Notes under the pieces: model-generated | Told to the model about the DNA's origin: nothing | Databases searched by the model: none | The model's input: only the letters and a program-made list of their open reading frames with translations | Position numbers and translations under genes: made by a program | Shown: piece after piece, positions 47,100-57,308 of the stretch | How the letters are laid out: each line of letters opens with the position of its first letter | How positions within the stretch are numbered: position 1 is the stretch's first letter | Assembly (NCBI GenBank): GCA_020736575.1 | Contig: JAGPYM010000003.1 | Location: 868,001 to 932,000 of the forward strand | Source of the DNA: Thelonectria olida | Lineage: Eukaryota > Ascomycota > Sordariomycetes > Hypocreales > Nectriaceae | DNA length: 64,000 bases | Direction: 5' to 3'

Positions 47100-48029
47100 A
47101 TGGGCGACCTGCCGCCTCCAGAGGTGCCACCACCGTTGTCCCCCCATCATCATGCAAATGGAACCGCAGTCGCTCCCACCTCACCTTCAGATAAGCCCCA
47201 GCTGAGCTCTACACGCCTAAAACGACAGGCCAGCTTTGATAACATCATTACTCGTGTCGATCGCCTTATTCACTCTCGCGAGGGCCTCGACATCACTCTT
47301 CTTTTTGCAGCGGAAGCTACGCGGTTGCTTGGTGCTGTTCTGGAACTGTTGAGCAAAGCCGCCTCCTTAAAATCAACGCGAGTTTTCGTTGCATTGGCCT
47401 CAATATTGCCCAGACCTATTCTCAGAGCTTTGTCTTCGGCCTTTTCTTGCCGTCAATTCACCACTAGCGCCAGGGACATATCAGAACGCCTCCAAACTCT
47501 TGTCGTAATTCTAGAAGAATGGCAGATTCTCAGCCGGTTATGGGGCTTATTGGATATATGGATGTCGACAAAAGACGCCGGCGACGAGTCAAGTCAGGTA
47601 CAGAATGATGAGCAGTCTGTAACCAAACTGGACACAGCACTCGTCGTCATGCACCGAATATCACTCGCTTCGTTTCACTTGAGCGAAGCTACGGCATGGC
47701 TTTCTTCCAAAAATGTGCTCAAGTGGTCACCAGAAGTCCAAGACCGGCTGCTGGAGTGGGCTGCTCGGTCATGGGGTGCCTTTACCGGCGTGGAGCTGGC
47801 CCGGCTGCTCGTGGAATGGTATCGAAAGCGGCAGGCGGGTGACGGGCCGGATCATGACGAATGGAGGCACCAATGGAGGAAAGAATTTATGCAAAACTTG
47901 GCTTGGGCGCCATTAGCTCTGCACTGGAGCAGGTTGCCTGAAGGATGGCTCCCTGAAATACTTGTCGCCTTGTTCGGAATTTACCCAGCAATGGGCTATA
48001 TGAAGGAGATTTGGAAAGATACAGCCTGA
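47100..48029 (+). CDS. PEX11-like protein (putative peroxin 11C)
   Basis: The single exon codes 309 residues. A Pro-rich N-terminus (DLPPPEVPPPLSPHHH) precedes a helical body starting DNIITRVDRLIHSREGLDIT. Further amphipathic and hydrophobic segments (STRVFVALASILPRPILRAL, LSRLWGLLDIWMS, ALVVMHRISLASFHLSEATAW) and a C-terminal hydrophobic stretch (WLPEILVALFGIYPAMGYM) fit the fungal Pex11C layout, in which the protein tubulates and divides peroxisomal membranes. This is family resemblance by helix pattern rather than a diagnostic motif. If right, it lies about 12 kb from sidH, whose product should be peroxisomal, though nothing shows they are linked in function. Confidence 0.5.
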   Translation: MGDLPPPEVPPPLSPHHHANGTAVAPTSPSDKPQLSSTRLKRQASFDNIITRVDRLIHSREGLDITLLFAAEATRLLGAVLELLSKAASLKSTRVFVALASILPRPILRALSSAFSCRQFTTSARDISERLQTLVVILEEWQILSRLWGLLDIWMSTKDAGDESSQVQNDEQSVTKLDTALVVMHRISLASFHLSEATAWLSSKNVLKWSPEVQDRLLEWAARSWGAFTGVELARLLVEWYRKRQAGDGPDHDEWRHQWRKEFMQNLAWAPLALHWSRLPEGWLPEILVALFGIYPAMGYMKEIWKDTA

Positions 48030-48303
48030 GATTGCGAGTGTCAGTTCTCCTATCTACGCACCTTCATCGGCGTCCCAGCTGACCTGAAGAAGGAAAAAAC
48101 GATCAAGTAGGGACCTTTCCTAAGACTGAACCGATCTCCCCAACATCCTTATGACATGTTATGACTGCTCTGGGCACTCGAGAAATAGGTTTTGCTACCT
48201 TGCACAGGGGCTCTCCAAAGAATAAACCATTCCCTATCTTAGAGTAAAAGAAATAAATGAAATACAAAAATTTTGAATTCTATTAGTGCCTTTTTATTTA
48301 CAC

Positions 48304-49990
48304 TTACCTAAGTTGTCCACTATCCTCCGACTCCCTCCGTATCTGCCACAAGGATCTGGGATCAACCACTCGGCAGGGTAGTTCCAAATGATGGATCGCA
48401 TCACCATGGGAACTAATAATACCCTCTACTCGCTCCCTTTCTATCTGGAGTTTAGTTGAATGAAACTTGGAGGCAACACCTTGCCAGACCTCCACCACAT
48501 CAGGCCTGAACTCCAGATCCCATGTGCCCCGCCAGGTAATAGAAGAACAGCCCTTTCCCGCACGGTATACAAACGCGCAAGCATTTCCTTTATGCCATTC
48601 CAGAGTGCCATGGTATGTAAACTGGGCATTCTCAGTGCAGCTGCTCCAGCGGTATAGAGTAGAACGTGAATCTGCTCATGGCTTCTCGCATGTGCCAGGA
48701 GACCTGATGTTAGCGCCAGAGACTGCAAATGCTGCCATGTCCATGACGGCTCACATGCTCGGAAGAAATGATTAGCTTCAATCATGTATGAGACAGAAAG
48801 CTGTTCAAGGTCGAGACTTTTCAAGGCAAAGGCCGCGCCTACCCTGCGAGTTGGGATACGGCAGTCAGGAACGTGAGGCCACCAAGGGAGACGGCTCATC
48901 ACTGAAGGATCATAGATGAAATCCTCAAGGATTGATAATCTCTTCAGAGTTTTGGGAAGGTCTGTTTCGACCATAGTTTTGAGCCCTATAGTTGAGATAT
49001 TAGCCGTCTGACGTGCGACACATGTTGGAGTTTGTGGCGTAACGTTATTGGCAGCGGGCCTAGAGGGGATAATACTATCGTCTAGACACCTCACTTACAG
49101 TTGTCATATACATGCTGCCCAGAGAGAGTCAATGCCCGCCAAGGCTCGTAAATAATGGACTCCAGGCGAGGAAGCTTGTCTAATACTAGCTGCAGAGCTC
49201 TGGGGCGGAACCGATGGCGGAGTTGTCGACGTATGATGAAGCTTGTGACCGCGTCAACCCTGGGCAGTTCATCCTGGAAGTGTAAGTCAATCTCTCTGAA
49301 GAGGCGCGATGTGGCAGAGTGTTCCGGACTCTCAGCCCTCTGACCATTGATCCAGCCATGCGCTGGGTCATGCCACCTGGCACCTGTTTTCCGTTGCTGT
49401 CCTGGGTTTTCAGAGGCCATGTCTGCAGTATCTTCCAGATCGGAGGTGAAATGAAAATGCTTGAACCAGTGCTTCGAGTCGCTGGGAGAATACGCGGTCA
49501 GTTCCAGCGTTAGGGAATTGGCTGGCTTCCAGGTTCCGAGAATAGAAAAGAGCTTCCAAATAGCGGTTCTGATGATGGAGTCATTGCGTGAACTTTGGTG
49601 ACGCGTCTCCGGGCATCGACAATATTGACATGTATATCTTGGCAGTTCAATAGAGAGCGAGACATGGCGAACGAGCTCCCTCTGACGAATGACCATGTGC
49701 TCGAAATGATTTAGGCATGACGCTTGTAGCTTCAGCCGATGGAAGTTGTTTTTTTCTAGATAGAACTGCCATTCTTTGCAGACAGCGGCAAAGGAAGCCC
49801 AACCAGGATGTTTTTGGTGGGCGATTTCCTCCAAGATCATGATGCGAATCTCGGCGGGTAGGGAAGCCCAGGCTCGGGTCTTTCTCTGGCTGCGAAGGAT
49901 CATTCCATGGCGTCTGGTATTGCTGCGCGTACCCGGCATGACGGTCGATTGGTGTTGGGTAGTGGTAGAGAAGAAGAAATAACTTCGCAT
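48304..49990 (-). CDS. F-box-like protein of a fungal expanded family (DUF6546-like), frame broken once
   Basis: Exon 1 (49990-49099; M18 at 49939 is an alternative start) opens with an F-box-like segment (WASLPAEIRIMILEEIA, then WASFAAVCKEWQFYLE). A 113-nt intron (48986-49098, GTAAGT donor) joins exon 2 (48985-48304), which continues LKTMVETDLPKTLKRLSILEDF. After TMALWNGIK, near 48590, the frame fails; the continuation GNACAFVYRAGKG, ITWRGTWDLEF and VVDPRSLWQIRRES is in another frame. One missing base in the run of T at 48589-48591 (A on the coding strand) repairs it. The ending fits uncharacterised fungal proteins often labelled F-box or DUF6546. A ubiquitin-ligase adaptor role is inferred. 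It may be a young pseudogene or an assembly error. Confidence 0.65.
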
Positions 49991-50525
49991 TTGAGGGGTG
50001 GATGATGGGGCCTCTTATGCCTTCCCAGATAGCGCACGATTGAGTGCAACTTTCCGAACTCAGAGATGGGCGGTTATTTCCTTTTCAGAAGTTGACTCGG
50101 TAGCCAAGTTGAATTTACTTTCCTAATGACTCATCACTTACCTCAATTCTAATAGCTGCTGGGATGTTCCGTCTGAAACTTTTGTCGAGCCACGCAACCT
50201 AGAAGGCTTTGATTCCTGAGTGTTACCACGCAACTCGATATGATATACGTCGTTTCCACTTCACTACAGGTACGATCAACGACTACCCCGTCAAGCGAAG
50301 AGACTATATTACAGAATTGCTCTCAAGCCGTCGTTAACCCAGTGAGATTTGGCGCGAACCTGCGGCCAGTGCAGATAATGCCCCGTATGAGCACAGATTT
50401 TGAAGCACGCGTGATGGCAAGAGGGTACGGTGTGACGAGATTTCAAGCGGTGCGTGTATCGCCTGTGCAGCGGAATCTTACTGTCGCACTCGTGCTCATA
50501 ACTCGAAAAGACAGCCTCGTCTTGC
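49991..50525. other. Promoter region of the F-box-like gene
   Basis: No coding feature. It ends at the 5S rRNA gene. Confidence 0.5.
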
Positions 50526-50644
50526 ACATACGACCATACCTACTAGAGAACTCCGGGTCCCGTCTGCTCCCCTGTAGATAAGCTGGTAAGGGGCGGATTA
50601 GTAGTTGGGTCGGTGACGACCAGCGAATCCCCGCTGTTGTATGT
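50526..50644 (+). rRNA. 5S ribosomal RNA gene (dispersed copy)
   Basis: The 119 bases start ACATACGACC and end GTTGTATGT, which pair perfectly as helix I. The internal control region is intact: A box around GTAGATAAGC and C box GTCGGTGACGACCAGCGAAT. Helix II also forms (CCTACTAG with CTGGTAAGG, one bulged A). A run of six T at 50644-50649 supplies the RNA polymerase III terminator. Filamentous ascomycetes carry 5S genes scattered singly, as here. The centre of the sequence resembles known fungal 5S variants. Confidence 0.93.
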
Positions 50645-50649
50645 TTTTT
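50644..50649 (+). terminator. Pol III T-run terminator of the 5S gene
   Basis: Six consecutive T directly after the mature 3' end. Confidence 0.8.
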
Positions 50650-51003
50650 ATTGCTTAATGCTCCCTCATTTTTTTTGGTTGATTGGTGATGGTCTTGCAA
50701 AGTGAGGAGGAGGGCTGGTTGATACGAAGCTATTGAGACGGCCTCTTAGAGCAAGGTGGGGTGTGCTCTACTATGCTACACCCCAGCAGGTTTGGGGAAG
50801 AAGTAATAAAGAGAATTTGCAAACGGAATCAAGATAAAGAGACGGAAATGAATAGTTAAAAAAGCATTGTTAAGATAGATAAAAAAAAACATTAGACAAA
50901 AGTACATATCCCGGCGTTGCTCCTCCATATTACCCAGTCCTCCAAATATCCAAATACCCTAATAAATCAATGCCAGAAAAACTAAATCATTTATTTTATT
51001 TAT
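50650..51003. other. Spacer between 5S gene and sidD stop
   Basis: AT-rich sequence that should contain the sidD 3' UTR. Nothing else was seen. Confidence 0.5.
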
Positions 51004-54000
51004 TTATAGAACAGCCGCCTGCGGGTTGTTCACGAATCCCTCCACGGCCGAAGCCAGTTCCTCGAGTCTGGCCTCCCAGAACTCGCGACGCTCCTCATCA
51101 GCCTCGATACCGACAAAGGACTTGCCGTTCTCGAGGAACGACACAACGCGGGGCGGCGTGGCCGGCTCCGCGTGGGGAATCGTGTAGTCGACTCGGCACC
51201 GCGTGTCGGCAAAGGGCAGCGAATCGAAGAACTCCTTGTTGAGGTGGTTCACAAACGACGGGAAGAAGCTTGTGTCGGCGGACCAGTTGGTGCACTCTTG
51301 CTGCACCTCTCGGAAGCCCAGCGTGGCTCGTTGGCTGCCCTCGAGATACTGGTTGCGCACATGTTCCAGGAGTTGCGTGGCTGTCCAGTCGGCCTCGAAC
51401 TTGACGCGGACGGGCATGTACTGGTAGCACGGTCCCATGATGCCATCGACATCGGCGAGGCCTACGTCACGGCCAGAGACAATGCCGCCAAAGGTGACGT
51501 CGGAGATGTTGAGGTGCTGAGCCTGAACCTTGGCCCAGGCGGCGTTGAGGAGCACCGCGAGGGTGGTGTCGGGGGAGCTGTTGGAGACGTCGACGGGCTT
51601 CGTCATCCAAGCAGTCGTGCTTCCAGCCTCTGCGGGGGCGATGATCTCGGTGGGGGAAGATCCTTCAAGCGCGTTGCGCCAGAAGTTGACGTTTTCCGCC
51701 TTGGACTCCTTCGAGTACTGAATGTAGCTGGCGAAGGGAGCCGACGCGGGAATGTCCTCGCCTCGGTAGCGCACCTCGAGCTGGCGGAGAACCTCGGGCA
51801 GAGAGACACCGTCGTACTGAGCGTGGGAGATGCGGATCATCAGGCCCTTCTCGTTGTTGCCGTGGACGATGAAGAGGTGCAGGAAGGGTGCGCCCAGGAC
51901 GAAAGCGGAATCGTTGTTGATGTCGGCCTCGGCCAGCTCCTTGCAGTACGTATCCACGGGTGATTCGGTGGTGGACTCTGAGACAGATACGTCCATGTTC
52001 TCGAGCACGACCTGGAGGATCTCCTCGTTGTGCTCGACGAAGACGGTTCTTAGGATGGGGTGCTGAGAAACGAGGTGCTGGAAGCTCTCAACAAGTCGGG
52101 ACGTATCAATCGAGTCGTCAAAGTAGAGCATGTTGGACTGCACCGCGCTTCTATGCGCGGAAACAGTCGTCTTGACGTCCTGTTGCTGAGGACCGGTGAC
52201 GGGAAGTACGTCTTGGATGCTCCAGGTTGAGTCTGCGAGCTGAGGTCGGACACTCTCGGCGAGGAAGGCATCGACATCGCCCACGTTCAACAGTGAGAAG
52301 GGCGAGTAGACCTTCTTGGGCTGCTCGACCTCGACTTGGCTATCGTCAATGGCGTTGGCCATGCCTCGGAGCTGCATGTTCTGGAACATGTCGGCCACGG
52401 CCAATCGGTAACCAGCGCGGCGAAGAGCTGACACCATTCTCATTGCCACGATGGAGTCGCCGCCGAGACGGAAGAAGTTGTCGTCCAAAGACAGCTTGGC
52501 CTCCTCGATGTCCAAGAACTTGGACCACATGGAGATGAGCACCTTTTCCTTGGATGTCAGAGGGACCTGGTTGGCAATGGTAGATTGCAGCGTGGCAAAG
52601 GACTTTCGCAGCTCTTGCACCAAGGCGAGCGTCACATGCTCGGCCATTCCATTGAGGGACTTGACATCCACGGGTTCGCCGCTATCAGTGGTTTGAGCAA
52701 CGGGGATGCATACGGAGGGGATGGCGTAAGGAGGAAGGGTTTCGACCAGAGCCTTCTTGAGGCCGATGATGGTAGTCGCGAGCTCGGTTGAGATGGTGGC
52801 TGACAGTGGGATAGACTTGTCTTCCTTCTCAACGCCGAGATTGACCATCTGAGCCTCGCTGCCAGGGCGCTCCTGGATGAATGCGACAACCAGAGGAGTC
52901 TGGCTGGTTGAGCCTGGAGGGATGATGAGCTGGCTGGCAACCGCAGTATTGGCAGGGAGCAATCGCTCGAGTTCAATGTCGGTGGCTGCAAGGTCGACAA
53001 CTCGGCCATCAATGCTTGTCATGGCCTCCTTTCGTCCAACGAAGACCAGTGACAAGTCATCGTTATACTTGACCAGGTCACCGGTGCGATAGAGCCTGCC
53101 GTGTCGGCCAGGGACGCCAGGTGCACCACGAATGAGCCACTCAGGAGTATCGACATCGGCAATCTCATCGGCACCTTCGACAAGAAGTTCACCGACTGTC
53201 CCAATGGGCATGAGCAACTCGGCGTTCGCTGGGTGAGTGATCCAAGGGACATAGCGGATGGTGGGATACTTGTCTCCGCTGGAGAGAGTGCTGGAGATGC
53301 TGGGTAGTGAGATAGGCCCGGCCTTGTTCTCCTCCCAGATCCTCTCGAGCTCGCCCTCGCTCAAGCACGTAATGTCGCTCATCGACTGCGTCTGGTCACC
53401 ACGGAGCTGAGAAATGGCACGCTCGAACTGCGCCAAGACACGCTGCACTTGTGGTCGGCTCAGCAGGTCTGAGTCGAAGCTTGCATACACGGTGAAACCA
53501 TCTTCCTCGAGGGAGCAGGCAAGCATGATGGGGTACGAGTTGAAGTGGAGGGCTTCGATAGCTGCGTTTCCAGAACGGAAGGCTGGGAGAAGATCGGCCG
53601 ATGGCTCAACGGGGGCAGGCTCCTTAGGCTGAACGACGAGACCCATGGTAACTTCACAAGCAATCTGGGCGTCGTCGCTCAAGCGACGGATGTTCTGGAT
53701 ACCGAGATGCTCATGGGCGTTCCTGATGACGCTCTGCTCCTGGATGGACTGGAGGAACTCTTGCACGGAAGCGGTGCGGTCGAGGCGGACGCGGACAGGA
53801 ACAGTGGCGAGGAGGGGACCCTCGATCTGCTCGGCGCCAGGAACTGGAATCGTGCGTCCAGTGAAGGTCTCGCCAAAGACGACGTCGTCGCTCATGACAT
53901 ACTGAGAAGCAACCAGTGCCCACGCAGCTCGAATGATGGTGGCAATGGTAATGTCGGTTCTAGCAGCCTTGTCGACGGCGATGAATCGCTCCTCCAGCGA

Positions 54001-57000
54001 GTCGGGCTCGGGCATGTACGAGCGAGAAGGCAGAGAAGGGAACTGGGGGCCGGTGGCGCCCTCGAGCTGGGCGCGCCAGTAGTCCTTGGAAGACTCCCGC
54101 GCGGGATCCTCGACGAAGCGGACAAAGTGCTTGAACTCGGCGGTTCTCGACACTGCGAGGCCGGCCCATGCATTCTTGGCGTGGTCGAGGATGAGATCGG
54201 TCGACCAGCCGTCGTAGATGGCGTGGTGCGCCGTCCACACGAAGAAGGTCTTGCCGCTCGCCTCGTCGTTGACAATAGTGAAGCGCGTCAGCGGCGTGCT
54301 GGGCGTCATGTGTTCCTTCTTGTCCTCCTCGAGGAACCCATCCAGGCTCGTGTGCGTTTTCCATTCGGCGGGCTGGTTGATGACGACCTGCATGAAGCCG
54401 TGCTGCTTGAACTCGACGATGCGAGTGCGCAGGAGGGGACTCTCCCGGACGACAGTGTCCCAGGCGGCCTTGACCTTGTCGACAACCTCGGGGAAGTGAA
54501 TCTCGGCAATTCTCTGGGCAACATAACCCTCCTTGGATCGGTTGTGGAAGGCGACGTGAATCTCCTGCATGGGCGCGCAGGGGTAGATGTCCTCGATGGT
54601 AGCCTTGTCGACTGCGCATTGCTCGGCGGCTTCGGCGAGTAGAGCGTCGCGGTCCAAGTCCTGGCTGAGCAGAGAGAAAGCAGGGATGTTCATGTCGAGC
54701 TGCGAGCTGGCGTCCTCGCGCTGGATGACCTTGGCCATGTCTGAAAGGACAGGGTGGTTGAAGACGTCGGGGACGGACAAGGCGTAGCCATGCTCGCGGA
54801 CCATGGGCACGAGCTTCATGGCGAGAACAGACTCTCCTCCAAGGATGAAGAAGTTGTGCGAAGTGCTGACCTGATCCTCTGGAAGGCCGAGGAGACGGCA
54901 CCAAGCATCGCGCAAGAAAGTCTCCGTCTCTGTCGTGGGCTTGGTGAAGGCCACCTCGCCCTCTTCCTCAGGCGAGGTCTGGAGGGACATGTTTGCGCCA
55001 AGGGCACGCAGCGTCTTTCGGTCCGTCTTTCCCGACACGAGCATGGGGATCTTGGACATGCCAATGTAGGCGGATGGAACCATGTACACGGGGAGCACCT
55101 TGGCCAGGTTCTCGTCGAGAAGGCCGACGGCCTCACGCAGTCGTCGGGGAAGTTCGATGTGCTCCGCCTCGATGTGATCGGCATTTCCCGACAGGACGGC
55201 TTCTCGGTCTGCGATGAATGCCACCAGCATGGACTCCTTGCCATTGCTCTTGGGGGCAATGATCTCGGCGACCACGTCTGTTGCGTGGGGGAGCAGGTTC
55301 ATGATGTGATACTCGATTTCACCCAGCTCTACACGCTGTCCACGCAGCTTGATCTGCGTATCCTTGCGTCCGACAAAGAGGAAACCAACCTCTCCATCTG
55401 GGTCGTAACGGACCAAGTCTCCGGTCTTGTACAAGCGACCTCGTCGTCCCGGAATTCCAGGGCCACCAGCGAGAAGCCACTCGGGATCCTCAATGAAGGC
55501 AGCAGCCGTCTTTTCAGGATCGCGCAAGTATCCCTGGCCTACGACAGGGCCTTCCACGAGCAGCTCGCCCACAGCCCCGACGGGCACAAGCTTGTTGTGG
55601 TCGTCGGGGTCGACGAGCCAGATGGTTCCGGCCGTGGCAGCGCCGATGCTGACGTACGGCTTGCCCGCGGCGCTGGGGTTGACGGTGCATCCAATGGTGC
55701 ACTCCGAGGGGCCGTAGCCGACGACGACGCGGGTCATCTGACCCCAGATCGAAATGTCGCCGGCCGAGCACGTCTCTCCGCCGAGGCCCAGGCTGTTAAG
55801 CGAGGGGATGATATCAGGGTCCAGGATACGCGCGACCGAGGGCGTCATGTTGGCCATGTTGACGCCGAGACGACGGATCACACCGCTGAGGTCGTTGACG
55901 CGATCCTCGTCGGCGGGGATGCAGAGGCAGCCGCCCTGGAGCAGAGTGCACAGCATGCTGTCGATGCTGACGTCAAAGGCATACGAGGTAAAGTCAAGCG
56001 CCCGCGCTTCTTTGGTGTAGCCGATGAGTGTGCTTCGAGCGATAGCACTGGTGGTGTAAGTGGTGTGGTTGATCATGACACCCTTGGGCATGCCAGTGCT
56101 TCCTGAGGTGAAGATGCAGTAGAGGAGAGACTCGGGAGGGATGATGGGGAGCTCTGTTTCGGGTGTTGAAGCGTCTGCGAGTGAGTTCAGCGCGGCCTCG
56201 TCGACGGCGACGATCTTCGCATCGGGCGCCGTCAACGCGCCGTCCTCAGCTTGCTTGTGCGAAGTGAGCAGAATGGTCGCACGGACTTGGCTGGCCATCG
56301 TCTGTCGTCTTTGGAGGGGTTGACTGGGATCCGTCAAGACGAATGCGCCTCCGGCCTTGGTAACAGCCATGACGGCAACAATGGTCCATCTTGACTTCTC
56401 GAAGCACAGCGGCACAACATCGCCAACTTGCAGGCCGAGGCTGATGAGGTGGTGCGCAAGCAGCGTTGAGTAGCGGTCGACGTCTCCGTACGTCAAGTCG
56501 CCGTCCCATGAGCAGATAGCGGGCGCCTCTGGTTGCGATTTGAACTGCTTGTCGATGAGGTCGTGGATGCACACTTCCACCGCTTCAGGGACGTCCTTGT
56601 TCCAGCCCCAGAGGACTGAGCTGTCCACCTCGCCGAGCTCTAGGACAGAGCCAATTGGCGTGGTGACGTCGGACAATGTGGTATTAAGAATCTCGACGAA
56701 AGACTTGGCGAAGTGGTTGGCCATCCACTCTGCGCCCAGAGGCTCTCGCCAGTGAGGCCGTAGCCAGAGGCTTCCTTCTGATACGAAGGCTTGGATCTGA
56801 ATGTTTCCCTGTTACACACAAACACTGTTAGCCAACGACATGGGTAACACGCTAGAAGCAGGCATGCTCTTACCCAGTCCATTATAGGTCCCTCCTTGAA
56901 GGGAGTGAACGAGCCGGGCGGGGCAAACTCGTCGTTGAAAAGAAAGGCGTGGCGATCTACCGAGATGGTGGTCTCAGGATCGATGTTGTTTCGGAGGAAG

Positions 57001-57308
57001 CCTCGAATGGCCTCGAGGGCCGTCGAGACTGGATCGGCGGCATTCCATTGTAGTTTCGAGGTGTTCACCTCGAGTGTGGTATTTGTAGAGGATCCGATCT
57101 CACTGTAACGCCATGAGTATTGGACGTGGTTTCCGAGACTGTTGCGGTAGAGGAGGAGGGTCCAGGCGAGTAACAGGACTTCAAGTTCCGAGGCATCCTC
57201 GGGGAGGTTTGTGAGGATGGGCACCTGGTATCGGGTTGCCTGTGCCAGCTTCTTCGGTGCCAGCTGGCCCGAGGAGTAGTCGTCGTCTATGATGGCACCG
57301 GGAGTCAT
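51004..57308 (-). CDS. sidD: Extracellular siderophore NRPS, SidD/NPS6 type
   Basis: Exons 57308-56874 and 56808-51004 (65-nt intron, GTAAGA donor, GGCTAAC branch) give 2,079 residues. After an N-terminal region come A1 ([11 protein letters not shown] at 378-388, ending [10 protein letters not shown]), T1 (ILGGESV near 801), C1 (HHAIYDG near 1006), a cut-down second A (only late motifs such as GELLVEG near 1352 and [10 protein letters not shown]), T2 (RLGGDSI near 1594) and C2 with SHAQYDG near 1807, the first His of HHxxxDG replaced by Ser. This A-T-C-(remnant A)-T-C order is the hallmark of NPS6/SidD, which links and cyclises anhydromevalonyl-hydroxyornithine into fusarinine C, or makes related coprogens. 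It acts in the cytosol; the product is secreted to capture iron. Neighbouring sidH and a GATA site support the call. Confidence 0.92.

Noticed and set aside
54754..56106. Long plus-strand open frame (450 codons) inside sidD
   Set aside because: It is antisense to conserved adenylation-domain coding sequence. Its composition follows from the opposite frame and it shows no motif of its own.
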